Below, one piece after another: positions 42,405-52,043 of a DNA stretch of 64,000 nucleotides. The notes beneath the pieces were generated by a model, which had not been told where the DNA came from, searched no databases, and saw only the letters and a program-made list of their open reading frames with translations. Source of the DNA: an uncultured Verrucomicrobiae bacterium (GTDB taxonomy: Bacteria; Verrucomicrobiota; Verrucomicrobiia; Limisphaerales; J093); the NCBI GenBank assembly GCA_937946835.1, contig CALFAV010000030.1:1-64000 (forward strand), given 5' to 3'. Position 1 is the first letter of the stretch; every line of letters starts with the position of its first letter. Position numbers and translations under genes: made by a program.

Positions 42405-44462
42405 TCACTTGGCCAGCCGGAAGAAACGCGTGTCGGCACCGATGGGCAGCGTGACCACCTGGCGGTTGCCCGCGATTTCGATGATGGCGTCCACGACGCT
42501 CCACTGTGGGTTGTTCAGACTGGGGGTGGACTGCACCACGAATCCCGTCGCGGTCGCCGGCCAGCTCAGCAGCACCTGGTTGCCCGCGCGCGCGATGGCC
42601 AGAGTCACGTCGGTCACCGGCTTGCATTCCTCGAGGGGATTGACACCCGCCAGCGGCCCGCACGGACGGATGACGCCATAGCGGACGCGGGTGACGGCGA
42701 TCTTGGCGCGCACGTCCCCGGCGTTGCGGGTGGTAAACCGGGCGGCGGCCTGCGGGCCCTGGTTGACGCCGGTGAACTTCACCGCGGGGATTTCCCAGTA
42801 GGCGGTTTTCCATTCGCCGCTGCCTTCGAGGGTCACGAAGTAGCTGTCCGGGGTGAACCCGAAGGTTTCCACGCCGTTGACCTCGGTCTTGTACACCTCG
42901 GGTTTGATGGCCGTGCCGGCCAGGGCCGGGTCGTCGTAATAGGTGATGCAAATGGCCAGGTGCGCCGGCGGCTGCGAGCTGGGGCCGAGCTTCTCGCCGG
43001 TGATGGCGAAATTGAGGTACTGGTGCGCGAAGCCCGGCGAGCCGTCGTCGTGGGCGGGCCGCACGGCCAGGCGCCGGTCGCCGGGCGGGCCGGCCTCTTC
43101 CGCGATCATGTTCTGATCGCCGGCGCTGGTGCCCACGTCCAGGCCGTCCCGGAGGTCCCGCCCCAGGTCCAGTTCGGCGTAGCTGCCGTACCGGTCGGTG
43201 CAGACATTGGGGTCCTCGTAGCAATCGGCCAGCGGGTCCTGACCGGCCAGCGGGTGGTCGCCCACGCGCAGCACGGCGATTTGGAAGCGGGAGACAAACA
43301 CCTGGCCGTTTTCCGAGACAAAGCGCGGCCCGGCGGTGTGCGTGGGCGCGGCGTTGACCCCGAAGAGGTTGACCGCCGGCACGGTCCAGGAGCGCCGAAT
43401 CCACTGCCCGGTGCCCTGCAGCACGTGCCGTTTCTCGGGCGGGTAAAAGGCGACACCGCCCTGGGCATCGGTCGCGTAGGCCTCCGGGCCGAAGCGCACG
43501 TTCAGCCCGGCAAAGGCCGGATCGTCATAGAAATCCACGCACACCTTGACCGTGCGGGGGTCGTTGCAGGGCCGACCGAGGTGGTGGTCCGTGATGCCGA
43601 AGTTCAGGTACAGGCCCCGGGGCCGGACCGCCCGCCGTTTGTCTCCGGCAGGACCCACGTTGTCCTGGTACTCGACGGTCTGATCCCCGCGGTCCAGCAC
43701 CTCGAGGTGATCGGCCGTGCCCGCGGCGATGTCAATGCCGGCCAGGTTGGTGTTTGGCTCCGGGTCGCAGGTCTCGGGCGGGAGGAACTGGTTGATGGCC
43801 TCCGGTTCGCCGAAGGCGCCCTGCGGCCCGAAGGCCACCACCCGCACAATCAGCCCGGGCACTCCCTCGAAGCGAATGGTGCCGCCGTTGACCCCGCCGT
43901 TTTGATAGGCGCCCTGAGCGTTGGCCGGGATCGAGCCGACGTACCGGGTGCCGTCCGAGGGCCGGATGCCGTTGGGGATGCGGAACAGAATCCAGTTCCA
44001 GCGTTTGTTTTTCGCCTCGACCGGGACCTGACCGCCCACCGGCCAGGCCAGTTCGGGCAGCGTGCCGGTCAGGAAGACGAAGTTGCGCGGGGAGCCGTCC
44101 GCGTTGAACAGGGCCGCGTCGCCGTAGGCTTGGACGAGAATGTCAATCGTGTCGTGGTCGGCCCAGGTGGTGAACTGGGAGTCGGCAATGTTCAGGTAAT
44201 TGCCGATGACCTTCTTGCCGGTGTGGCCGCCGATGGTGAGGTCTTCGGTCACCTGATCGCCCCCGCTGAGGATGTTCAGGGTGGTGTCCCACCAAAAACT
44301 GGGTGGTTCCAGGCCGCCGTCGGTGACCACGTAATGCACCGGCACATTGGGATTGATCGTGGTCGGCCATCGCTCGGGATCGAACGGGCCGGTTTGCGCC
44401 AGCGCCCCGAAGGGCAGGGTGAGGCTGACCAGAATGCCTTGGAATAGCTGGATCGTTTTCAT
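42405..44462 (-). CDS. Secreted protein with two copies of a beta domain
   Basis: This 685-residue protein has a cleavable signal peptide (1-22, ending GALAQ). Residues of about 239-400 and 427-590 are repeats of one domain: 'GDKRRAVRPRGLYLNFGIT' pairs with 'GDRRLAVRPAHDDG' and 'YLNFAITGE', 'VCVDFYDDPAFAG' with 'ICITYYDDPALAG', and 'GTGQWIRRSWTVPAV' with 'GSGEWKTAYWEIPAV'. A related domain occurs in the divergent neighbour at 44552. The C-terminus (about 630-685, 'GFVVQSTPSLNNPQWSVV' to 'RFFRLAK') is the module shared with other secreted proteins here. The function is unknown; carbohydrate binding is possible given the GH-like neighbour. Confidence 0.8.
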   Translation of the reverse strand: MKTIQLFQGILVSLTLPFGALAQTGPFDPERWPTTINPNVPVHYVVTDGGLEPPSFWWDTTLNILSGGDQVTEDLTIGGHTGKKVIGNYLNIADSQFTTWADHDTIDILVQAYGDAALFNADGSPRNFVFLTGTLPELAWPVGGQVPVEAKNKRWNWILFRIPNGIRPSDGTRYVGSIPANAQGAYQNGGVNGGTIRFEGVPGLIVRVVAFGPQGAFGEPEAINQFLPPETCDPEPNTNLAGIDIAAGTADHLEVLDRGDQTVEYQDNVGPAGDKRRAVRPRGLYLNFGITDHHLGRPCNDPRTVKVCVDFYDDPAFAGLNVRFGPEAYATDAQGGVAFYPPEKRHVLQGTGQWIRRSWTVPAVNLFGVNAAPTHTAGPRFVSENGQVFVSRFQIAVLRVGDHPLAGQDPLADCYEDPNVCTDRYGSYAELDLGRDLRDGLDVGTSAGDQNMIAEEAGPPGDRRLAVRPAHDDGSPGFAHQYLNFAITGEKLGPSSQPPAHLAICITYYDDPALAGTAIKPEVYKTEVNGVETFGFTPDSYFVTLEGSGEWKTAYWEIPAVKFTGVNQGPQAAARFTTRNAGDVRAKIAVTRVRYGVIRPCGPLAGVNPLEECKPVTDVTLAIARAGNQVLLSWPATATGFVVQSTPSLNNPQWSVVDAIIEIAGNRQVVTLPIGADTRFFRLAK

Positions 44463-44551
44463 TGGGAGAACAAGAGGAAGCTGCTATCCGAGCGGGCCGC
44501 AGTCAAAAGGAATTTGCCGGCGCCAGGCCGGGCGTGCCATGTTGCCGGGTC

Positions 44552-47002
44552 ATGAACACGGTCCGGTTTCCCTGCGCGTGGAGGGCGACGCTGCTGCTGG
44601 TCGGGGGGCTGTCCGCGCTGACCGCGCCGATCAATCCGCCGCTCGGTCCGTACGTCAATCCGAGTGCCGCCGAGCTGGCCCGCGCGACGCGCTTCGGCAC
44701 CAACGATCCGGTGGTGCTCACCACCTACTTTTACTGGTACGACGTCTTCTCCGGGGCCCATATCCACAATGCCGACGGTTCGGACGCGCTGACCGATCAC
44801 CCGCCCACGCTGACCGGGTTCTCGTACAAACTGGCCGCCTGGCACCGGGAGCAGTTGGAAGACATGGCTGCCGCCGGCATTGACGTCCTGCTGCCGGTGT
44901 ACTGGGGCGAGCCGTCACAGCGCCTCCCGGGCAAACCGGCGCTGGAGCAACCGTGGAGCTTTTCCGGGCTGGTCCGGCTGGTGGAGGCCCGGCAGGCCCT
45001 CCTGGACGCGGGCCAAAAACCGCCCGCCATTGGCATGTTCTACGACACCTCCACCCTTCAATACAACGCCGCCGGGCAGCGGATTGACCTGACCACCGAC
45101 CCCGGCCGGCGCTGGTTTTACGAGAGCATCCGGGACTTTTTCTCGCTCGTCCCGGCGCGGCACTGGGCCACGATCGAGGGACGGCCGATCATTTTCCTGT
45201 ACTCGGCGGCGTTCGCAGCGGCGCACGATCAAAGTTGCATTGACCACGTGCGGCAGGAATTCGCCCGCGACTTCAGCGGCGTGATGCCCTACATCGTCCG
45301 GGAGATTTCCTGGCGCGTGCAGGCGGACAACACCTACGCCTGGGGCGGCGCGCTCGGCCTGAAAAACCCCGGCGTGGCCGCGCTGGGGCCGGGTTACGAC
45401 CACTCCGCGGTGCCGGGCCGCGAACCGCTCATCGTGCCCCGCGAGGATGGGGCCTTTTTCGAGCGGCAGTGGACACGCCTCTTGAGCCGGCACCCGCTGC
45501 CGCGGCTGGTCCACATCGAGACCTGGAACGAGTACCACGAGGGCACGGACATTGCCGCCTCGCGCGAGTATGGCCGCAAGTACATCGAACTGAACCGGAA
45601 GTTTGCCGACCTGTTCAGGGCTGGCGTCAAGCTGCCGCGTCCACGCGGACCGTACTCGGACTTCAAGGCGGTGAGCATCACCCTCGGCCCGACCAACGAC
45701 TCGCGCGGGCTGGTACAGTTTGAGTTTGCCGACGGGGCCACGGTGCCGGCCGAGATCGGCGGCCGCCCCTGCCGCCGGGTGGCCCCCACCGTTCACGCCG
45801 GGCGGTACATCTACTTCCAGGTGGACGAGTCGTTCAAGTGGGCGGATGAGATGCTGGTGGACGTCGAGGTCGAGTACTTCGACCCGGGCAGCGGTGGCTT
45901 TCGGATCGAGTACGACGGCCCGGACCCGAACGCGCCGTTCAACGGGGCCTACACCGCCAGCAAGACCGCGGTCACCCTGGGCGACACGCGGCAGTGGAAG
46001 AGCGCCACCTTCCGCCTGCCCGGGGCGCGCTTTCTCAACTCGCAGAACGGCGGCGCGGATTTTCGCCTCGCCACCCAGGGCGATCCGCTGCACGTGAGCC
46101 GGGTCAGAGTGAAGCGGCCGGGGTTGCCGGACGAGGCCGGGGCCGCGCTGCCCGGCTGGCAGTGGGACTTTGCGGTGCCGCCGGACCGCAGTTGGTTTCT
46201 GCGGGGGGACCTGAGCGGGGTTCGCACCACCAACGGGCTGTTGCAGCTCGGTCCGAGCCGGCCGGTCGCCCTGCTCCTGGCCGGGGCAACCGGGGATGCG
46301 TCCCGGCCGGTCGAAATCCTGGCGCGGCTGCGGCTGGTGTCCCCGGCGCCCACCCCTTCGTGGCTGGGCGGGCTGGCGGTGGCGATGGAGCCGGAGCGGG
46401 GCGAGGGATTTGCGGTGTTGTTTCGTCGCGATGCGCCCGGCGTCGCCCAACTGGGACTGGTCGCCGCCGGCGAAGGCCCGGGCGTTTTCCAGGCCGTGCC
46501 TTGGGAAACCAACCGTTGGTACTGGTTGCGCGTGCGGCACGACCCCAGACCACTGACCGGTTGGCCGGACCTCTGGACCCGCCTTTGGCCGGCGGATGGG
46601 GAAACTCCCGAGCCGGTTCTGTGGACGGCGTGGCGGGATTTCGATCCGCCGCCCGCGCCCGTGCCGGCCCTGGTGGGCCTTGTGGGCGGAGAGGGCGTGG
46701 TCGAGGTGGACTGGCTGGGCGTGCGCGCGGCGGGACTGCCAGAGATCACCGCCCGCCTCCCGGACCTCAAGCCGGCCCGGCCCCGCCTGGTCATGTTGGA
46801 GTACTTGAGTTCCCGGTCGGAGGCGCGAATCGAACTGCACGGCAGCGCGGATTTTGGCTATTGGGTCGAGCATTCCCCCGATTTGGCCCATTGGGAGGGC
46901 GGCGCGGTCCTGGTGCCGGGCCCCGGCGGCCGAACTGTCCTGGCCGAGGTGCAGCTCCCGGCACCGGCGGCCCGGTTTTACCGCGCCCGCACCGTGCCTT
47001 GA
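44552..47002 (+). CDS. DUF5010-type, GH99-like secreted protein
   Basis: This 816-residue exported protein begins with a hydrophobic signal (about 8-25). The first 350 residues form a likely TIM barrel related to DUF5010 and GH99/GH71 proteins: '[19 protein letters not shown]', '[17 protein letters not shown]' and '[15 protein letters not shown]'. That last motif resembles the catalytic WNE(W/Y)HEG motif of GH99-like enzymes. Residues of about 370-530 are a beta domain homologous to the repeats of the divergent neighbour. A concanavalin-like region follows, and a C-terminal '[15 protein letters not shown]' to 'FYRA' module ends the protein. It probably acts on, or binds, extracellular polysaccharide. 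I chose the ATG at 44552 for its signal peptide. Confidence 0.82.
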   Translation: MNTVRFPCAWRATLLLVGGLSALTAPINPPLGPYVNPSAAELARATRFGTNDPVVLTTYFYWYDVFSGAHIHNADGSDALTDHPPTLTGFSYKLAAWHREQLEDMAAAGIDVLLPVYWGEPSQRLPGKPALEQPWSFSGLVRLVEARQALLDAGQKPPAIGMFYDTSTLQYNAAGQRIDLTTDPGRRWFYESIRDFFSLVPARHWATIEGRPIIFLYSAAFAAAHDQSCIDHVRQEFARDFSGVMPYIVREISWRVQADNTYAWGGALGLKNPGVAALGPGYDHSAVPGREPLIVPREDGAFFERQWTRLLSRHPLPRLVHIETWNEYHEGTDIAASREYGRKYIELNRKFADLFRAGVKLPRPRGPYSDFKAVSITLGPTNDSRGLVQFEFADGATVPAEIGGRPCRRVAPTVHAGRYIYFQVDESFKWADEMLVDVEVEYFDPGSGGFRIEYDGPDPNAPFNGAYTASKTAVTLGDTRQWKSATFRLPGARFLNSQNGGADFRLATQGDPLHVSRVRVKRPGLPDEAGAALPGWQWDFAVPPDRSWFLRGDLSGVRTTNGLLQLGPSRPVALLLAGATGDASRPVEILARLRLVSPAPTPSWLGGLAVAMEPERGEGFAVLFRRDAPGVAQLGLVAAGEGPGVFQAVPWETNRWYWLRVRHDPRPLTGWPDLWTRLWPADGETPEPVLWTAWRDFDPPPAPVPALVGLVGGEGVVEVDWLGVRAAGLPEITARLPDLKPARPRLVMLEYLSSRSEARIELHGSADFGYWVEHSPDLAHWEGGAVLVPGPGGRTVLAEVQLPAPAARFYRARTVP

Positions 47003-47205
47003 AAAAAGCCCGAGGGCGGCGGGCGCCGCCCCGGCCGACCCGCGCGCGGGTTGGCGGGACAAGAGGCTTGCGCCCTTTGTTTGCTCCGGTAGGTTGGCGG
47101 CGCGCTGCGATTTCCGCAGCGACTCGCGGGCCGGGCGTTTCCAGGCTTTCCCCGTCCAAGGAACCCTTGGAGCGCCGGCCTGCACCCGTGAACCGACGAA
47201 GTGAC
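47003..47205. other. Intergenic region before pckG
   Basis: An inverted repeat GGCGGC/GCCGCC lies at 47017-47032, 14 bases past the stop of the DUF5010 gene, without a T-run. TTGGAG at 47167-47172 could be a -35 for pckG but has no good -10. Nothing else is evident. Confidence 0.3.
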
Positions 47206-48975
47206 ATGAGCACACTGGGCACCTGCAACACCACCAACCGGCATGTCCTGAACTGGGTCAACGAAATGGTCGCGCTGTGCCAGCCCGACCGGGTGTTTTG
47301 GTGCAACGGTTCGGAGGAGGAAAAACAGGCGCTGACCGAGCAGGCCGTGGCCGAGGGGGTGCTCATCCGGCTCAACCAGGAAAAACTGCCCGGCTGCTAC
47401 TACCACCGGTCCAACCCCAACGACGTCGCCCGGGTCGAACAGTGCACCTACATCTGCACCGATACCGAGGCCGAGGCCGGCCCGACCAACAACTGGGCCC
47501 CGCCCAAGGAAATGAAGGAGCGGCTCTACGCCCTGGCCCGGGGCGGCATGAAGGGCCGCACCATGTACGTCATCCCGTATCTCATGGGGCCGCCCGGCTC
47601 ACCCCTGGCCAAGGTGGGCCTCGAGCTGACCGACTCGATCTACGTGGTGCTGAACATGCGGATCATGACCCGCATGGGCGACGTGGCCTTCCGGCAACTC
47701 GGCTCGAGCGAGGACTTCAACCGGGGGTTGCACTGCCTGCTGGATGTCCATCCCGACCGCCGTTACATCTGCCACTTCCCGCGGGAGAACCTGATCATCT
47801 CCGTGGGTTCCGGCTACGGCGGCAACGTGCTGCTGGGTAAGAAGTGCCTGGCCCTGCGCATCGGATCGTACCTCGCCCAGCAGCAGGGCTGGATGGCCGA
47901 GCACATGCTCATCCTCGGGGTCGAATCGCCCTCCGGGGAAAAGACCTTTGTGGCCGCCGCCTTCCCCAGCGCCTGCGGCAAGACCAACTTCGCCATGCTC
48001 GTGCCGCCCCCCCGTTTCGAGGGCTGGAAAATCTGGACCGTCGGCGATGACATCGCCTGGATGCGCCCGGGGGCGGACGGCCGGCTCTACGCCATCAACC
48101 CCGAGATGGGCTACTTCGGCGTGGCGCCCGGCACCAATGCCCGGACCAACCCCAACGCCATGCGCACCATCGCCCGGGACACCATTTACACCAACGTCGC
48201 GCTGACCCCCGACCTGGATGTGTGGTGGGAAGGCAAGGACGGACCGCCACCCCAGGAATGCCTGGACTGGCAGGGGCGCCGCTGGACGCCCGAATCCCGG
48301 GAAAAGGCGGCTCACCCCAACAGCCGCTTCACGGCCCCGGCGCGCAACAACCCGGCCCTGGCGCCCGAGTTTGACGACCCCAACGGCGTGCCCATCAGCG
48401 CCATCATCTTCGGCGGCCGCCGCGCCACCACCATGCCGCTGGTCTTCGAGGCCTTTAACTGGGTCCACGGCGTCTTCGTCGGCGCCACCATCGGTTCGGA
48501 GATGACCGCGGCGGCCGTGGGCGGCTTGGGCCAGGTGCGCCGGGACCCCATGGCCATGTTGCCCTTCTGCGGGTACAACATGGGCGATTACTTCCGCCAC
48601 TGGCTGCGGATGCGCAAGCGCCTCAAGTACCCGCCCCGCATTTTCCACGTCAACTGTTTCCGCCGCGACGCCGAGGGGCGCTTCCTCTGGCCCGGGTTTG
48701 GCGAAAACATGCGCGTGCTCAAATGGATCGTGGACCGATGCCGCGGCCGCGCCAACGCCTACGAAACGCCCCTGGGCTGGGTGCCCGGCCCCGAGGACAT
48801 TGACCTCACGGGCCTGGAAAACTTCACCGCCACCGACCTCGAGAAGGTGCTGGACATTGACATCGAGGAGTGGCGCCGGGAGTTGATCCTGCAGGAGGAG
48901 CTGTTCCTCAAGCTCTACTCCCACCTGCCCAAGGAGATGATCTTCCAGCGCGAGCTGCTGGTGGCGCGGTTGTAA
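47206..48975 (+). CDS. pckG: Phosphoenolpyruvate carboxykinase (GTP)
   Basis: This 589-residue enzyme interconverts oxaloacetate and phosphoenolpyruvate with GTP, the gateway of gluconeogenesis. The kinase P-loop is '[16 protein letters not shown]'. 'GDDIAWM' provides metal residues, and '[19 protein letters not shown]' and '[14 protein letters not shown]' are GTP-type signatures. The active-site Arg region '[17 protein letters not shown]' is also present. The length is normal. The ATG at 47206 begins the family sequence; the much longer open frame upstream is a shadow of the preceding gene. Confidence 0.96.
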   Translation: MSTLGTCNTTNRHVLNWVNEMVALCQPDRVFWCNGSEEEKQALTEQAVAEGVLIRLNQEKLPGCYYHRSNPNDVARVEQCTYICTDTEAEAGPTNNWAPPKEMKERLYALARGGMKGRTMYVIPYLMGPPGSPLAKVGLELTDSIYVVLNMRIMTRMGDVAFRQLGSSEDFNRGLHCLLDVHPDRRYICHFPRENLIISVGSGYGGNVLLGKKCLALRIGSYLAQQQGWMAEHMLILGVESPSGEKTFVAAAFPSACGKTNFAMLVPPPRFEGWKIWTVGDDIAWMRPGADGRLYAINPEMGYFGVAPGTNARTNPNAMRTIARDTIYTNVALTPDLDVWWEGKDGPPPQECLDWQGRRWTPESREKAAHPNSRFTAPARNNPALAPEFDDPNGVPISAIIFGGRRATTMPLVFEAFNWVHGVFVGATIGSEMTAAAVGGLGQVRRDPMAMLPFCGYNMGDYFRHWLRMRKRLKYPPRIFHVNCFRRDAEGRFLWPGFGENMRVLKWIVDRCRGRANAYETPLGWVPGPEDIDLTGLENFTATDLEKVLDIDIEEWRRELILQEELFLKLYSHLPKEMIFQRELLVARL

Positions 48976-49184
48976 CCACCCGTCGTCCCAAACGAACCGC
49001 GCTGCAGTGTGCGATTGTGGGTTGCGCGCAGCCGGTAAGCCGACCCGGACACCAACCCCGTCAAGGCCGTGTTCTTCGGGCTTGACTCCCCTTGACATGG
49101 TTCTAAAAACAGCCCCGAACCAAGTGGCATTGGAGGTATGCCCGAGGTGAATCATGGAATTGCTTCAAACGGAAAGGAGTGGAA
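48976..49184. promoter_or_regulatory. Upstream region and ribosome binding site of the Ig-domain gene
   Basis: This gap is clearly less GC-rich than its surroundings. TTGACT (49082-49087), 16 bases, TAAAAA (49104-49109) is a possible promoter. AAAGGAG at 49173-49179 sits 5 bases before the ATG at 49185. It is one of very few convincing Shine-Dalgarno sequences in the window, and it decides the ATG over the in-frame GTG at 49179. Confidence 0.45.
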
Positions 49185-50681
49185 ATGAAACCGTCCTGTC
49201 TTCAACTGATCCATGCTTTGGGGATTCTCTCGGTGTTGGGACCGGGGTTCATTCAGGTCATGGCACAAGCGCCGGACTCGGTGGCCGGCAAGACCATCGA
49301 GTTGACCATCAGTTCCGGCGATGGGCCATTTGCCTCGAGGGGTGCGTATCGCTTCCTGCCTTCGGCGCTGGACAACCATTATGTGGTGGTGCCCTTGTCC
49401 GGCGACGTCGAGGAAAGCTACGGCACCTATTCGTATTCGAAGACAAGCAGCACCAGGGCGCGGCTGAGTTTTGTTGATTCCGCCGTGGGGACTCTCCAGG
49501 CGGAATGTACGTTTACCAGCAGCACCTCGGGGAGCTACGTCCTGACGACGGCCGCCGCACCCGGGGCAAGTCAGCGGGGGACTTTTCGCATCTTTAGCGG
49601 GAGCGCACCCAGCAGCATTGCCGGCGGTCGGATCGAAATAACAGTTAAGGTCGGTGCCTGGCCCTTCTCGCGTGGCGGACAAGGGGTTTTGCTGCCTGAC
49701 GCCACCGGCCGATACACCCTTGACGGTTCGGGGGGCATGTTGGACAGCCAGGGGACTTACACCTACACCAAGCAGTCCGGGAGCACCGCGCTGCTTAGAC
49801 TGAATGACAGCATCGTGGGGAGGGTTGACACCCTGCAAATCAGCTTCGACACCGCCACCACGGGCACGTATTTCGTGATTGGCTCGGGGGGTGGTTATCA
49901 AGCCGGAATATTCACCTTCACCCCGGCCGTGCCTCCCACCATCCAAACCCAACCCCGAAGTGTCACCGTCACCGCGGGCGGGACGGCCACGTTCAGCGTG
50001 ACGGCCACGGGGACGGCGCCATTGGCCTACCAGTGGAAACGCAACGGGGTGAACATTGCCGGGGCGACTTCGGCCACGCTGACGCTGGTGAACGTGACGG
50101 AGGCGCAGGCGGGCACCTACACGGTGGTGGTCAGCAACGCCGCCGGCTCGGTGACCAGCGTGGCAGTGAACCTGACAGTCCTTCCCGCAGAAACCCTGCC
50201 CCGCCTGGCCGTAGCCCGGATTGAAGCGGGCAAGCAGGTGGAGATCAACTTCCCCACCGCGTTGGGGAAGAAATACGTCGTGCTTCGGTCCGTGGACCTG
50301 TCGTCGTGGGCCGAGCTGGCCGAATTCCAGGGAACCGGGGCCCCGCTGACGCTGAAGGAGACCGTTGCTGTGCCCGGTCGCGGCTTCTACCGGTTACGGG
50401 TTGAGGAAGCCGCGGCCGCGCCCCAGATCGTGGTGCCGCCTTCGAGCCTGAGTGTCCCCAAAGGCGGCACGGTGAACCTGACGGTTCAGGCGACGGGGGC
50501 GCAACCCCTCCAGTATCAGTGGCGCAAGGACGGCGTGGACCTGGTGGGCAAGACCGCGGCGACGTTGACCCTCAACTCCATCCAGCCGGCCCACGCCGGG
50601 TATTACACGGTCGTGGTTTCCAATGCCTTCGGGAGCGTGGAAAGCCAACCGGCGCTCGTGGAGGTCGAAACCGGCGATTAA
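49185..50681 (+). CDS. Secreted Ig-domain protein with N-terminal tandem repeats
   Basis: This 498-residue exported protein has a signal peptide at about 1-28 (ending VMAQA). Two repeats of about 105 residues follow: 'GKTIELTISSGDGPFASRG' with 'GTYSYSKTSSTRARLSF', and 'GGRIEITVKVGAWPFSRGG' with 'GTYTYTKQSGSTALLRL'. Two immunoglobulin-like domains lie at about 252-335 and 414-496 ('AYQWKRNGVNIAGATSATL', 'YQWRKDGVDLVGKTAATL'). Between them is the 'YVVLRSVDLSSWAELAEF' to 'FYRLRV' module, here internal rather than C-terminal. It is likely a surface adhesion or binding protein. GC content is visibly lower than in neighbouring genes in the first half, and it has a genuine Shine-Dalgarno sequence, both unlike its neighbours. 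Confidence 0.82.
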   Translation: MKPSCLQLIHALGILSVLGPGFIQVMAQAPDSVAGKTIELTISSGDGPFASRGAYRFLPSALDNHYVVVPLSGDVEESYGTYSYSKTSSTRARLSFVDSAVGTLQAECTFTSSTSGSYVLTTAAAPGASQRGTFRIFSGSAPSSIAGGRIEITVKVGAWPFSRGGQGVLLPDATGRYTLDGSGGMLDSQGTYTYTKQSGSTALLRLNDSIVGRVDTLQISFDTATTGTYFVIGSGGGYQAGIFTFTPAVPPTIQTQPRSVTVTAGGTATFSVTATGTAPLAYQWKRNGVNIAGATSATLTLVNVTEAQAGTYTVVVSNAAGSVTSVAVNLTVLPAETLPRLAVARIEAGKQVEINFPTALGKKYVVLRSVDLSSWAELAEFQGTGAPLTLKETVAVPGRGFYRLRVEEAAAAPQIVVPPSSLSVPKGGTVNLTVQATGAQPLQYQWRKDGVDLVGKTAATLTLNSIQPAHAGYYTVVVSNAFGSVESQPALVEVETGD

Positions 50682-50787
50682 GCCCGCTGCCCTGTGTTTG
50701 CCCTGCCGGCTGGCCCTTGCGGCCCGGGCATTCGAAGTGGGGAATCGTCCGGCTGTCCCGGTTCGGGCGCGGTGGTTGTGCCGGCAT

Positions 50788-51276
50788 TCAGGCGGCGGTG
50801 GGTTTGCGGCGCCCCACCGCCGCCCGCAGGGCATCGAAGTTGCCCTCCTCGCAGCAGCGCACAAAGGCCTCGGTGGCGGTCTTGAGATCCTCCCAGCGCG
50901 CGCGGATGGCCCGGGCCTCGGCGGCGGAAACCTGGTTGTCCGCCGCCGCGGAGGCCACCACCGCCAGCAGGTCGGCGAATTCCTGCACCACCTGGTTGGT
51001 GGCCGGGATCAGGTCCGGCGGATGCGGCCAAAGCGCCTTGGGGTTGCGGATGAAAAAGCCGCCCGCGCGCTGGCAAATCCACTGCACAATCCGGTCGTCC
51101 CCGGTGCTGCGCACCAGTTGCTCGATCCGGTCCAGCGGATTGGTCGTGCCGCTGCCGGTTTCGGTGGACGGCTCGGCCCATTTGTAAATCAGCGAGAGCG
51201 ACAGTCCCAGATCGGCGGCAATCTGCTTGGGATTGCCCGTGTCATACACCGCGCGCAGCAGTTCATGGGATTGCAT
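50788..51276 (-). CDS. HTH protein resembling phage CII-type regulators
   Basis: This 162-residue protein has an N-terminal helix-turn-helix ('NPKQIAADLGLSLSLIYKWA') of the kind found in CII/CP76-like regulators. 'NPLDRIEQLVRSTGDDRIVQ' and 'WICQRAGGFFIRNP' follow. The C-terminal half is helical ('ADLLAVVASAAADNQVSAAE'). It may bind DNA, but no phage genes surround it, so I regard it as a chromosomal regulator of unknown targets. The ATG at 51276 (MQSHELLRAVY) starts the conserved part; 26 more open codons upstream overlap the promoter-like sequence. Confidence 0.7.
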   Translation of the reverse strand: MQSHELLRAVYDTGNPKQIAADLGLSLSLIYKWAEPSTETGSGTTNPLDRIEQLVRSTGDDRIVQWICQRAGGFFIRNPKALWPHPPDLIPATNQVVQEFADLLAVVASAAADNQVSAAEARAIRARWEDLKTATEAFVRCCEEGNFDALRAAVGRRKPTAA

Positions 51277-51282
51277 GAGGGC

Positions 51283-51312
51283 AGGATGCGGAGCGGCGGC
51301 TCCGGCTGGCAA
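51283..51312 (-). promoter_or_regulatory. Possible promoter of the HTH gene
   Basis: On the minus strand TTGCCA (51312-51307), 18 bases, CATCCT (51288-51283), then 6 bases to the ATG at 51276. The -10 is weak, but the spacing repeats the leaderless pattern. Confidence 0.3.
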
Positions 51313-51396
51313 GGCCTTGCTCCGCGGGAAAGGTGGGCGGGTCTGCCCCACCACGGGCCGGCAAGGACCCGTGCCCGGGGGTCATCGTACTTTCAC

Positions 51397-51425
51397 TTGG
51401 CCGGAAGCGGACTTTCCCTTAAAAC
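51397..51425 (+). promoter_or_regulatory. Promoter of the HPr gene
   Basis: TTGGCC (51397-51402), 17 bases, TAAAAC (51420-51425), then 11 bases to the ATG. The predicted leader is only about 4-5 bases, too short for a Shine-Dalgarno sequence. Confidence 0.4.
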
Positions 51426-51436
51426 GTTGCCGGGTT

Positions 51437-51724
51437 ATGGGCGAGAACAAAAAACCCCACGTCACCCGCGAGCTGGTCATCACCAACAAACTGGGCATCC
51501 ATGCCCGGCCGGCCTCGATGTTTGTGCGGGTGGCCAGCCGCTTTGCCGCGGACGTGTTCGTCGAAAAAGACGGCGAGACCGTCAACGCCAAAAGCATCAT
51601 GAACCTGATGATGCTCGCCGCCGGCCCGGGCTCGCGCATCCGCGTGCACGCGCAGGGGGCCGACGCCGCCCAGGCCGTGGCCGAGATCGAACGGCTGGTG
51701 AAATCCAAGTTTGACGAGGATTGA
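51437..51724 (+). CDS. ptsH: HPr-family phosphocarrier protein
   Basis: This 95-residue HPr accepts phosphate from enzyme I on His22 ('NKLGIHARPASMFV') and has the regulatory Ser53 in 'NAKSIMNLMMLA', the residue phosphorylated by HPr kinase in bacteria that have it. No sugar-specific PTS genes are nearby, so it may be part of a regulatory or minimal PTS. It is followed by gatC after 19 bases. I chose the ATG at 51437 for the family start; the frame is open further upstream. Confidence 0.93.
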   Translation: MGENKKPHVTRELVITNKLGIHARPASMFVRVASRFAADVFVEKDGETVNAKSIMNLMMLAAGPGSRIRVHAQGADAAQAVAEIERLVKSKFDED

Positions 51725-51743
51725 CCCGCGCCGCGCCCGGATC

Positions 51744-52031
51744 ATGAGCCGCCCCTCGCTGGACATCCGCGCCGTGGCACATCTGGCGCGTCTGGAGCTG
51801 ACCCCGGAGGAGGAGTCCCGCTTCGGGGCGCAACTCGAAGGCATCCTCCGCCAGGTCGAGCAGCTTCGACAGGTGGACGTGACCGGGGTTGAACCCACCG
51901 CCCATGCGTTGCCCCGGGTGAACGTGACCCGGCCGGATGTGGTCCGGCCCTCCCTGCCCGTCGAGGCGGCCTTGCGCAACGCCCCCGCCCGGAGCCAGGA
52001 CCTGTTCGTGGTGCCGAAAATCGTCGAGTAA
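51744..52031 (+). CDS. gatC: Asp/Glu-tRNA amidotransferase subunit C
   Basis: This 95-residue subunit stabilises GatA in the GatCAB complex, which converts misacylated Glu-tRNA(Gln) or Asp-tRNA(Asn). 'DIRAVAHLARLELTPEEESR' and 'VEPTAHALPRVNVTRPDVV' are the family signature, with the C-terminal 'FVVPKIVE'. gatA follows after 12 bases. gatB is not in the window. Confidence 0.94.
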   Translation: MSRPSLDIRAVAHLARLELTPEEESRFGAQLEGILRQVEQLRQVDVTGVEPTAHALPRVNVTRPDVVRPSLPVEAALRNAPARSQDLFVVPKIVE

Positions 52032-52043
52032 GCCCGCGCACTC

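Noticed and set aside
50788-51276. Prophage remnant
   Set aside because: Only a CII-like HTH fold points to phage. There is no integrase, attachment site, structural gene or tRNA nearby, and the flanks are housekeeping genes.
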